From: an uncultured bacterium
Lineage (GTDB): Bacteria > Patescibacteriota > Minisyncoccia > Phycocordibacterales > UBA2100
Length of the DNA stretch: 19,187 bases
Direction: 5' to 3'
Assembly: GCA_903881205.1 (NCBI GenBank)
Contig: CAIRSC010000058.1
Location: 1 to 19,187 of the forward strand
Below the pieces are notes generated by a model. That model ran no database searches. It had not been told where the DNA came from and saw only the letters and a list, made by a program, of their open reading frames with translations. Of the stretch, positions 13,176 to 19,187 are shown one piece after another; position 1 is the stretch's first letter, and the number at the start of each line of letters is the position of its first letter. Both the position numbers and the translations under genes were made by a program.

Positions 13176-13796
13176 ATGATTTTGACATTCCATGAAGGCG
13201 CATGCATCCGGGCATCGGCGGGCGACACTACTATAGTATTCGGCCCCGTATCGAAAGCATCCAAGAAATACAAGCCGGTGAATTTCGGCGCGGACATCGC
13301 GTTTGTCCCGCTCATGCATCCCGACATGAACGGCTCCGACGAAGCCGCACGCGGGGAAAAGAAAGCATTCGAAGTATTCGGCCCGGGTGAATATGAGGTC
13401 AAAGAGATCACGGCTGCCGGATTCCCGTCGGGCTCTATGTATGAAGGCGAGGGGCGTATCAATACTGTGTACTCGGTCCACTTCGACGGTATGAGCGTGC
13501 TCTACCTCGGCGCACTCGGTGATCTCGACCTGCCTTCTGAAGTGCTCGAAATGGATGCTCCCGACGTACTCATCATCCCGGTGGGTGGTGAAGGTACGCT
13601 CAATGCCGCAGAGGCAGGGAAGCTCGCGGTCAAGCTCGAGGCAAAAATAATCATTCCGATCCTCTACGACGACAAGTCGCTCAAACTCTTCCTCAAGGAG
13701 GCGGGAGCAGAAACAACGAAACCGGTAGACAAGCTCACCATCAAACCGCGCGACATCGTCGGCAAAGAAAACGAAGTCGTCGTGCTTTCTGCGTAA
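13176..13796 (+). CDS. Metallo-beta-lactamase-fold protein lacking most metal ligands
   Basis: The 206-aa protein matches the COG2220-type (UlaG/UPF0173-like) metallo-beta-lactamase fold: an ADIAFV strand before the metal motif, FGPGEYEVKEITAAG (68-82), VLYLGALGDLD (108-118) and DVLIIPVGGEGTLNAAEAG (130-148). The metal motif, H-x-H-x-D-H in active members, reads LMHPDM here (46-51), keeping only His48 and Asp50; the late His of 'P-x-H-Y' is also lost (PILYDD, 161-166). It is probably not a classical hydrolase and may be structural or bind a ligand. The start at 13176 gives a full fold; an in-frame start at 13026 would add about 50 residues without homology. A small membrane protein follows after 22 nt. 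Confidence 0.78.
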   Translation: MILTFHEGACIRASAGDTTIVFGPVSKASKKYKPVNFGADIAFVPLMHPDMNGSDEAARGEKKAFEVFGPGEYEVKEITAAGFPSGSMYEGEGRINTVYSVHFDGMSVLYLGALGDLDLPSEVLEMDAPDVLIIPVGGEGTLNAAEAGKLAVKLEAKIIIPILYDDKSLKLFLKEAGAETTKPVDKLTIKPRDIVGKENEVVVLSA

Positions 13797-13806
13797 AATT
13801 GCATAG

Positions 13807-13812
13807 TATAAT
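13807..13812 (+). promoter_or_regulatory. -10 element of the small membrane protein gene
   Basis: A perfect TATAAT ends 6 nt before the GTG at 13819. It lies within the 22-nt gap after the MBL-fold gene, so this gene may be transcribed separately and leaderless. Confidence 0.5.
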
Positions 13813-13818
13813 TGTGCG

Positions 13819-14130
13819 GTGGTAGTACAACGCACGATAGATAATCTCAAAGAGCGCCCGAAGCACGAGCGCAAAGCCGTCGCGTCATGGATCGCGATCG
13901 GTCTCATCGTTATTCTTCTGATCGGATGGGCGATCGTGTTCTTCAGCCGCATCCGTTCTGCTGCCCAGGATTCAAATATTCAGGATCAAGCAGCCTCAAC
14001 GGTCCCGGTGCAGACGAATCCCGTCACGACCAATACCTATCAGACCGACGCTCAAATACAACAGCAGACCCAATATCAATCCCAAGCTGCAGCCAGCACC
14101 ACCGTCCAACTCAACTCCACCACCTATTAA
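13819..14130 (+). CDS. Small single-pass membrane protein with Gln/Thr-rich tail
   Basis: I do not recognise this 103-aa protein. It has a basic cytoplasmic N-terminus (RPKHERKA), one membrane helix (about residues 22-42) and an exterior tail of about 60 residues rich in Gln, Thr, Ser and Ala (for example TDAQIQQQTQYQSQAAAS). The proposed start is GTG, directly behind TATAAT and without a Shine-Dalgarno, so no leader is expected. The gap to the MBL-fold gene is 22 nt and the order suggests a shared function, perhaps at the cell surface (inference). A long palindrome follows. Confidence 0.68.
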   Translation: MVVQRTIDNLKERPKHERKAVASWIAIGLIVILLIGWAIVFFSRIRSAAQDSNIQDQAASTVPVQTNPVTTNTYQTDAQIQQQTQYQSQAAASTTVQLNSTTY

Positions 14131-14134
14131 TACA

Positions 14135-14166
14135 AAGGGTTACCCTCGGTACCGAGGGTAACCCTT
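14135..14166. terminator. 32-bp perfect palindrome, probable terminator hairpin
   Basis: Two 16-bp arms meet without a spacer at 14150/14151 (right arm ACCGAGGGTAACCCTT). It starts 4 nt after the small membrane protein stop. On the plus strand no T-run follows; on the minus strand TTTGTATT does, so it may act in either direction or as an mRNA-end stabiliser. Confidence 0.6.
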
Positions 14167-14174
14167 GTAAACTT

Positions 14175-14237
14175 GTCAAAATACAAAACAAAAGACCGCC
14201 ACACCGTGACGATCTTTCGTCATTCGGTGGCGGTCTA
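14175..14237 (-). terminator. Rho-independent terminator of the 105-aa gene
   Basis: On the minus strand AGACCGCCA pairs with TGGCGGTCT, and inside it TGACG with CGTCA, making a long imperfect hairpin (14193-14236). It is followed by TTTTGTTTTGTATTTTG. It begins 12 nt after the stop of the minus-strand gene. Confidence 0.85.
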
Positions 14238-14248
14238 AATACGATGCG

Positions 14249-14566
14249 TCACGCGAATTTCAGAGATCCTTTCCGAGTATCGGTTCGGAAGTATCCTTCG
14301 AAATTAGTCGACGGACTCGGGATTTTCGCGCCCGGCTTTTTTTCAGAAAGGTAACCGCGAATATTCCATGATTCTCCGGAGCCATCTTCACGTTCGACAG
14401 AAGTGATTACGGCATCATAGAGCGTGTCCGCGTCCGTGCGAAACTCGACTTTTCGAGTGTTGACTTGACGAGAGTCAAAGAGTGCGAGCAAGAGCTCGAA
14501 CTTTGACGGACCCGTCTTAATGTTATGCCTGACGGCAAGACGCGGCTTCACGGTGAAGTGAGTCAT
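14249..14566 (-). CDS. Orphan 105-aa protein with strong Shine-Dalgarno
   Basis: I do not recognise this protein. It is soluble (no signal peptide or membrane helix), beta-rich in appearance and moderately basic, starting MTHFTVKPRLAVRHNIKTGP and ending in RKGSLKFA. The start is secure: AAGGAGGG lies 4-5 nt before the ATG. It stands alone between two plus-strand units, with its own consensus promoter (14663-14690), a leader of about 90 nt with two hairpins and a strong terminator. This gene architecture is unlike most of the window, where starts are leaderless-like, and suggests high expression, specific regulation or foreign origin. Function unknown. Confidence 0.72.
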   Translation of the reverse strand: MTHFTVKPRLAVRHNIKTGPSKFELLLALFDSRQVNTRKVEFRTDADTLYDAVITSVEREDGSGESWNIRGYLSEKKPGAKIPSPSTNFEGYFRTDTRKGSLKFA

Positions 14567-14656
14567 ACGACCCTCCTTAAAGATCAGTCTCTTTTCTGAG
14601 GCAGAGACCGAGCCCCCTTATGCCCGAAGGCACGACCTGTTCATACGAGCAGGAAT
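14567..14656 (-). promoter_or_regulatory. Structured 5' leader of the 105-aa gene
   Basis: About 90 nt lie between the predicted transcription start and the ATG. On the minus strand they hold a UUCG-capped hairpin (TGCC-TTCG-GGCA), a second stem (GTCTCT/AGAGAC) around 10 nt, then TTAAGGAGGG. The second stem lies just before the Shine-Dalgarno and could affect its access. Confidence 0.5.
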
Positions 14657-14662
14657 ATGTGC

Positions 14663-14690
14663 ATTATAGCACTAACGCATAAATTGTCAA
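14663..14690 (-). promoter_or_regulatory. Consensus sigma-70 type promoter of the 105-aa gene
   Basis: On the minus strand TTGACA (14685-14690) and TATAAT (14663-14668) are both perfect, spaced 16 nt, and the -10 is preceded by TGC (extended -10). It is by far the strongest promoter match in the window and is divergent from gyrA. Confidence 0.85.
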
Positions 14691-14744
14691 CTTCCAGTTT
14701 ATGCTCACATAGAGCCTTTTTACGTAGATTGTGAAGCGAAAATC

Positions 14745-14753
14745 TGATACAAT
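14745..14753 (+). promoter_or_regulatory. Extended -10 promoter of gyrA
   Basis: TG-A-TACAAT ends 11 nt before the gyrA ATG. No good -35 box at 17 nt and no Shine-Dalgarno are visible, so the leader would be about 5 nt or absent. Confidence 0.5.
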
Positions 14754-14764
14754 ACTCACGCTAT

Positions 14765-17257
14765 ATGGCCGCAAAAAAGGTAGAAAAAGAGGAAGGAGAG
14801 CCGATTAAGCCCAACCACATCAACGTGGTTTCGCGCTCAATCTCGACCGAAATGCGCGAGTCGTACCTCGACTACGCGATGTCGGTCATCACCGCACGCG
14901 CACTTCCCGATGTCCGCGACGGCCTCAAGCCGGTGCATCGCCGAATCCTTTTCGCCATGCAAGACGCAGGCCTCACGGTGAGCGCCAAGACCCGCAAGTC
15001 GGCAACGGTCGTCGGCGATGTGCTCGGTAAGTACCATCCGCACGGCGACGCATCGGTCTACGACGCGATGGTGAAGATGGCGCAGGATTTCTCGATGCGC
15101 TACCCGCTTATCATCGGTCAAGGCAACTTCGGCTCGATCGACGGCGACGGCGCCGCCGCATACCGATATACCGAAGCCAAGATGTCGCGCCTTGCCGGAG
15201 AAATGATGGCCGATATCGACAAAGATACCGTCAACTTCACCGCCAACTACGACAACACCCGCCAGGAGCCATCAGTCTTGCCGACCGGCATCCCGAATCT
15301 CTTGCTCAACGGCACGCTCGGCATCGCCGTGGGTATGGCAACGAATATTCCGCCGCACAATTTGCGCGAAGTGATCGGTGCGGTCACGCATCTTATAGAG
15401 ACTCCCGACGCGACGACCGAAGATTTGCTGCAATTCGTACAGGGTCCGGATTTCCCGACGGGCTGCATCGCTTTTAATCAAGCTGACATCAAGCATGCGT
15501 ACACCACCGGTCGCGGCGGCGTTGTGGTGCGCGGCAATGCAGAGATCACCGAGGGCAAAAAGGGTGACTTCCAGATCATCGTCACCTCGATCCCGTTCCG
15601 CGTGAACAAATCCGATCTCCTGACCAAGATCGCCGACCTCGTACACGAGAAGAAGCTCGAAGGTATCCGCGACATCCGCGATGAATCGACCAAAGACATT
15701 CGCGTAGTGATCGAGCTCAAGGGCAACGCGCATCCGCAGGCGGTGCTGAACTATTTGTATAAGCACACGCAGCTCGAAGAGACCTTCCACTACAACGTGG
15801 TCGCGCTTGTCGACGGCGTTCCGCAGACATTGTCGCTCAAGGCGATGCTCGAATACTTCATTGCGCACCGCAAGGAAGTCGTCACACGCCGCACGCAGTA
15901 TGATCTGAAGGTCGCACTCGCGCGCGAGCACATCCTCTTGGGTCTCAAGAAGGCACTCGATCATATCGATGAGATCATTACGCTCATCAGAAAGTCGAAG
16001 ACCGTCGAAGATGCCAAGAATGGATTGATAACCAAGTTTAAGTTCTCCGACATTCAGGCTCAGGCGATCCTCGACCTTCGTCTTCAGCGCCTTGCAGCGC
16101 TTGAGCGCCAAAAGATCGAAGATGAACTCAAAGAAGTGCAGGCGCTCATCGAAGAGCTCACGGCGCTGCTCAAGAGTGAGAAAAAACTGATGGCCCTCAT
16201 CAAATCCGAGCTTGCGGCAGTGGTGGAGAAATATGGCGATGATCGTCGTACCAAGATCGTGAAAAAGGGGGCGACGACGCTCACTGCGGAAGATCTCGTG
16301 CCCGATGAGGAGTCGGTGCTCGTGCTGACCCAGGGCGGCTACATCAAGCGCACCAATCCGAGCGAATACCGCAAGCAGAAGCGCGGTGGCGTGGGCGTCG
16401 TGGACCTCGATACAAAAGACGAAGACTTCGTGACGCAGTTCCTCACCGCCTCGGCGCACAACGACATTCTTTTCTTCTCCGATCGCGGAAAGGCATATCA
16501 GCTCAAGATGTACGATGTGCCGGAAGGACGCCGCGCTACCAAGGGCAAGTCGATCATGAACTTCCTCTCGCTCGAGCAGGGCGAGCAGATAACCTCGGTG
16601 CTCTCGATGCCAAAGGAAAAGAAGGCAGTTGAAGGACTCTCTCTTATGATGGCGACAAAAGACGGTACCGTGAAGAAAGTAGCGGCGGATAAATTCTTCG
16701 AAGTACGCCGCAGTGGACTCATTTCAATTTCACTGGAAAAAGGTGACTCGCTTATCTCGGCACAATTCACTCACGAGGGAGACGATGCGATGCTGGTGAC
16801 CGCCAAAGGTCAGTCGATCCGATTCTCAGCAAAGGATGTGCGCGAAATGGGTCGCCAGGCTGCCGGCGTGCGCGGTATGAAGCTCGCCGCAGGTGACTTT
16901 GTCGTGGGAGCAGGAGTCATTCCAAAGGGTGCTAAGGGCGAGCTGCTCGTTGTCTCCTCGACCGGCTACGGTAAAAAGACGCCACTTTCTGAATACAAAG
17001 CGCAGGGTCGCGGCGGATCCGGCATCAAGACGATGTCGATCACGGCCAAGACTAAACAGCTCGTGGGAGGCGCGATTATCCTCGGCAGTGGCGAACTCGT
17101 CGCGATGTCCAAGAAATCGCAAACGATCCGCACCGGACTCGATGAAATCTCTACGCTCAGTCGCGCGACCCAAGGAGTACGCGTCATGAAAATGCGCGAA
17201 GGGGACGAAGTAGCGTCATTTGTGATATTCGAAAGCGACGAAGACACATCCAACTAA
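14765..17257 (+). CDS. gyrA: DNA gyrase subunit A
   Basis: Subunit of the type IIA topoisomerase that introduces negative supercoils. The 830-aa protein shows SYLDYAMSVITARALPDVRD (33-52), the winged-helix quinolone region HPHGDASVYD (91-100), the catalytic Tyr135 in AAYRYTEAKM, a coiled-coil region (about 445-490) and a C-terminal beta-pinwheel with repeated G-x-K/G-Y/K-x-K segments. The GyrA-box reads QKRGGVG (538-544), close to the canonical QRRGGKG, favouring gyrase over topoisomerase IV. At the position of E. coli Ser83 there is Ala96; Asp87 is kept as Asp100. The start lies 11 nt behind an extended -10. gyrB is not in the window. A GC hairpin follows. Confidence 0.96.
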   Translation: MAAKKVEKEEGEPIKPNHINVVSRSISTEMRESYLDYAMSVITARALPDVRDGLKPVHRRILFAMQDAGLTVSAKTRKSATVVGDVLGKYHPHGDASVYDAMVKMAQDFSMRYPLIIGQGNFGSIDGDGAAAYRYTEAKMSRLAGEMMADIDKDTVNFTANYDNTRQEPSVLPTGIPNLLLNGTLGIAVGMATNIPPHNLREVIGAVTHLIETPDATTEDLLQFVQGPDFPTGCIAFNQADIKHAYTTGRGGVVVRGNAEITEGKKGDFQIIVTSIPFRVNKSDLLTKIADLVHEKKLEGIRDIRDESTKDIRVVIELKGNAHPQAVLNYLYKHTQLEETFHYNVVALVDGVPQTLSLKAMLEYFIAHRKEVVTRRTQYDLKVALAREHILLGLKKALDHIDEIITLIRKSKTVEDAKNGLITKFKFSDIQAQAILDLRLQRLAALERQKIEDELKEVQALIEELTALLKSEKKLMALIKSELAAVVEKYGDDRRTKIVKKGATTLTAEDLVPDEESVLVLTQGGYIKRTNPSEYRKQKRGGVGVVDLDTKDEDFVTQFLTASAHNDILFFSDRGKAYQLKMYDVPEGRRATKGKSIMNFLSLEQGEQITSVLSMPKEKKAVEGLSLMMATKDGTVKKVAADKFFEVRRSGLISISLEKGDSLISAQFTHEGDDAMLVTAKGQSIRFSAKDVREMGRQAAGVRGMKLAAGDFVVGAGVIPKGAKGELLVVSSTGYGKKTPLSEYKAQGRGGSGIKTMSITAKTKQLVGGAIILGSGELVAMSKKSQTIRTGLDEISTLSRATQGVRVMKMREGDEVASFVIFESDEDTSN

Positions 17258-17278
17258 CATTGCCCACAGAAAATACTT

Positions 17279-17307
17279 GCGGCGCGCCGAATGGCGCGCC
17301 GCTTGAT
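17279..17307 (+). terminator. Terminator hairpin after gyrA
   Basis: Perfect 10-bp arms GCGGCGCGCC and GGCGCGCCGC enclose GAAT, 21 nt after the gyrA stop. The tail TTGATAT is short in T and runs directly into the -10 box of the next gene. Confidence 0.7.
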
Positions 17308-17308
17308 A

Positions 17309-17314
17309 TATACT
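17309..17314 (+). promoter_or_regulatory. -10 element of the methyltransferase gene
   Basis: TATACT ends 7 nt before the ATG at 17322. The position where a -35 box would lie falls inside the gyrA terminator hairpin, so this promoter must work without a conventional -35. Confidence 0.5.
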
Positions 17315-17321
17315 GTAGCGA

Positions 17322-17873
17322 ATGACTCCGCTTAACACGGCAGGTTTTGCGCATCCGGTGCGCAATGTGGATGCACTCGGCATCGAGCCCGGGCAGACCA
17401 TTGCCGATTTTGGATCGGGCTCGGGCGCGTATGTGTTGGCCATTGCGGAGAAACTTCATAACAAGGGGCATGTGTATGCGGTGGATGTGCAACAAGATCT
17501 GCTGCGTCGCACCAAGAACGAGGCGCATAAGAAAGGCTATAAGAATGTCGAGATCATCTGGGGCGATCTCGAGAAATCAGGCGGATCAAAAATTGCCGAT
17601 CGGCACGTCGACCTCGTTCTCATCTCAAATCTACTTTTCCAGGTAGACGACAAAGCCTCACTGCTCAGTGAGGCACGCCGAATTCTACGTCCCAATGGCA
17701 GACTCGTGATCATTGACTGGAGCGAGTCGTTTGGCGGTATGGGGCCGATCAGGCGCGCCGTCGTCACGCGCGAACGCGCGCTCGAGCTCGCACACGACGC
17801 CGGTTTTGAACAGGTAAAAGAATTCGACGCGGGCGCGCACCACTATGGGCTTATACTAAAACCAACATTATGA
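17322..17873 (+). CDS. Class I SAM-dependent methyltransferase
   Basis: A 183-aa Rossmann-fold methyltransferase of the UbiE/Methyltransf_11 type. It shows motif I IADFGSGSGAYVLAIAEKL (27-45), the acidic motif II residue in VYAVDVQQDLL, WGDLEK, a DLVLISNLLFQV motif IV and LRPNGRLVIIDW. The substrate cannot be told; small CPR methyltransferases of this kind are often left unassigned. The start follows TATACT by 7 nt with no Shine-Dalgarno. Its stop overlaps the ATG of the next gene (ATGA, 17870-17873), implying translational coupling with the solute-binding protein. Confidence 0.85.
   Translation: MTPLNTAGFAHPVRNVDALGIEPGQTIADFGSGSGAYVLAIAEKLHNKGHVYAVDVQQDLLRRTKNEAHKKGYKNVEIIWGDLEKSGGSKIADRHVDLVLISNLLFQVDDKASLLSEARRILRPNGRLVIIDWSESFGGMGPIRRAVVTRERALELAHDAGFEQVKEFDAGAHHYGLILKPTL
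17852..17857 (+). promoter_or_regulatory. Putative -10 element of the solute-binding protein gene
   Basis: TATACT within the end of the methyltransferase gene ends 12 nt before the ATG at 17870, giving a possible separate leaderless start in addition to coupling. Confidence 0.35.
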
Positions 17874-19171
17874 AAGGCTTATCCGTATTCCAGATCGTGC
17901 TGATGGCGACCTTCGCCGCACTTGCCGTGGGCGCGGTACTCATATTCGCGTTCGCTGTCGGCGGCAGTACTTCCACGGCAGTCGGTTCGGTGAAGATTTG
18001 GGGCACACTCGATGCGACCTCGTTCAATTCAGTCATCCGCCAGGCGGTCGAGAATGATCCGCGGCTTTCCCTGGTGACATACGTACAGAAAGATTCGGCC
18101 AGCTTTACTACAGATTTGACCAACGCACTGGCCAGTGGCACGGGGCCCGACTTGGTCTTGCTTGCGCAAGACGAAGCCTATGCCCAGGCGAGCAAGCTGA
18201 CCCCGATTCCGTACACCTCGATCTCGCAGTCACAATTCCAAAACACGTTCGTCGAAGCGGCGAATCCCTTCCTGAGCTCCGGGGGCGTGCTCGGTGTCCC
18301 GCTCTCTGTTGATCCGCTCGTCCTCTACTGGAACAAAGATATGCTCAGTACCGCAGGATTCGCACAGGCGCCGCAGTATTGGGATGAGCTTTATGATATG
18401 GCGACTCACATTACACATCGCGATGATTCCGGCAATATTTCGAAGAGTCTTATCGGGTTTGGCGAATACGCCAATGTGCAGAACGCAAAAGATATTTTGA
18501 GCATGCTCATCTTGCAGGCCGGCGGCACGATCACGGGCCGTGAATCCGATACCGGCAACATCGTCTCCGCGATCTCGCCGAAGACCGGGGATGCGACTCA
18601 GGCGACGCCGTCGGCGTTGCGCTTCTATACCGAATTTGCCGATCCCTCAAAGGCCGACTACACATGGAATCGATCGCTAGCCAATTCCCGCCAGGCATTC
18701 GCCGCCGGCGACGTTGCGCTCTATATCGGGTACGCAAGCGAAAAGCCGCTCATCAAGAGCATGAATCCCAATCTCAACTTCGCACCCGCACCGGTACCAC
18801 AAATGCGCAACGGGCCCCGTGCGACCGACATGGGTCGAGTGTACGCATTCGTAGTGCCGCGCACGAGTTCAAATCCGACCGGTGCCATCACGGTAGAATC
18901 AGTACTGACCGCGACCGACGTATCACTCTCCATCTCTACGGCACTCGGTATCCCGTCGGCCCGCCGCGACGTGCTCGCTCTAAAGGCGCAAGGGGACACC
19001 GACCTCTTCAACAGGCAGGCGATCATCGCACGCTCGTGGATCGATCCCGATCCCGTCAAGACAGAGCCGATTTTCCGAGATATGATTGAGAACACCACGA
19101 GCGGTACGATGCTTCTGAGCGAAGCGGTACAGCGCGCGGATCAGGAAATGCAGCAATTGCTGTCACAATAA
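17870..19171 (+). CDS. Extracellular solute-binding protein, family 1 (sugar-binding type)
   Basis: A 433-aa periplasmic-binding-protein fold of the carbohydrate ABC importer class. An N-terminal membrane segment (about 8-31) is followed directly by the mature start VKIWGTLDATSF. Typical blocks are DLVLLAQDEAYAQASKLTPI, GVPLSVDPLVLYWNKDML, PQYWDELYDMA, SRQAFAAGDVALYIGYAS and GRVYAFVVPRTS. There is no lipobox Cys, so the protein is likely held by an uncleaved anchor rather than by lipid. No ABC permease or ATPase is visible here; the next gene begins 2 nt later but is cut off. The ATGA overlap with the methyltransferase suggests one operon. The ligand is unknown. Confidence 0.88.
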   Translation: MKGLSVFQIVLMATFAALAVGAVLIFAFAVGGSTSTAVGSVKIWGTLDATSFNSVIRQAVENDPRLSLVTYVQKDSASFTTDLTNALASGTGPDLVLLAQDEAYAQASKLTPIPYTSISQSQFQNTFVEAANPFLSSGGVLGVPLSVDPLVLYWNKDMLSTAGFAQAPQYWDELYDMATHITHRDDSGNISKSLIGFGEYANVQNAKDILSMLILQAGGTITGRESDTGNIVSAISPKTGDATQATPSALRFYTEFADPSKADYTWNRSLANSRQAFAAGDVALYIGYASEKPLIKSMNPNLNFAPAPVPQMRNGPRATDMGRVYAFVVPRTSSNPTGAITVESVLTATDVSLSISTALGIPSARRDVLALKAQGDTDLFNRQAIIARSWIDPDPVKTEPIFRDMIENTTSGTMLLSEAVQRADQEMQQLLSQ

Positions 19172-19172
19172 T

Positions 19173-19187
19173 ATGAATATGATCTCA
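19173..19187 (+). CDS. Possible start of the next gene (cut by the window edge)
   Basis: An ATG (M-N-M-I-S) begins 2 nt after the solute-binding protein stop and stays open for the remaining five codons. Close spacing on the same strand fits an operon member, but nothing can be said about the product. Confidence 0.3.

Noticed and set aside
12923..13195. 90-codon plus-strand frame
   Set aside because: GTG start without initiation signals, Arg-rich translation, overlaps the promoter and start of the MBL-fold gene.
15272..16459. 395-codon minus-strand open frame within gyrA
   Set aside because: It lies wholly inside the clear gyrA gene and its translation has no recognisable domain; a shadow frame caused by codon bias.
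17281..17300. Paired GGCGCGCC sites as a possible recombination site
   Set aside because: They are simply the two arms of the terminator hairpin after gyrA; no integrase or flanking repeats nearby.
1..19187. tRNA, rRNA, CRISPR array, insertion sequence, toxin-antitoxin or phage genes
   Set aside because: None was seen on either strand: no cloverleaf with a T-loop pattern, no regularly spaced repeats and no transposase-like protein among the frames. Short or divergent RNA genes could be missed by eye.

Overview
The window looks like chromosomal DNA from a small-genome bacterium of the Patescibacteria (CPR), most likely the Parcubacteria/Kaiserbacteria side. The placement is an inference from several traits: tightly packed housekeeping genes, a four-domain S1, a long S21 with a basic-rich core, a divergent HisRS-like protein, a solute-binding protein anchored without a lipobox, and many start codons sitting directly behind a -10 box with no Shine-Dalgarno. 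No search was run. By eye the GC content is moderate to high, with a few strongly AT-rich intergenic stretches.

Left part (1-3366, + strand): the 3' end of a cyclopropane-fatty-acid-synthase-family methyltransferase closed by a strong hairpin, then pyrF-pyrE (the last two steps of UMP synthesis, in reverse order), then a membrane-anchored cupredoxin followed 6 nt later by a DoxX-like membrane protein.

Central block (3391-9838, - strand), in transcription order: lepB, a HisRS-like gene, rpsU, ybeY, ftsA, ftsZ, trxB. It joins protein export, ribosome function and maturation, cell division and thiol redox. Most of its genes have their own -10 element just before the start, so it is probably several short transcripts rather than one operon.

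Right-central part (10035-14566): pth and a 60-aa orphan on +; rpsA on -, facing them across a bidirectional terminator; a short secreted protein on - that appears frameshifted at a CT repeat; a two-gene + unit (metallo-beta-lactamase-fold protein without its metal ligands, plus a small membrane protein); and an orphan 105-aa gene on - with a consensus promoter, a structured leader and a strong Shine-Dalgarno.

Right part (14765-19187, + strand): gyrA, a hairpin, a class I methyltransferase, an extracellular solute-binding protein overlapping it by ATGA, and the first codons of another gene.

No tRNA, rRNA, CRISPR array, insertion sequence or phage gene was seen. The most unusual signals are the leaderless-type gene starts, the frameshifted secreted protein with a leader containing tiny ORFs, two proteins that look like enzymes with lost active sites (HisRS-like and MBL-fold), the cupredoxin with a changed copper-site motif, and the two orphan genes with classical Shine-Dalgarno sites.
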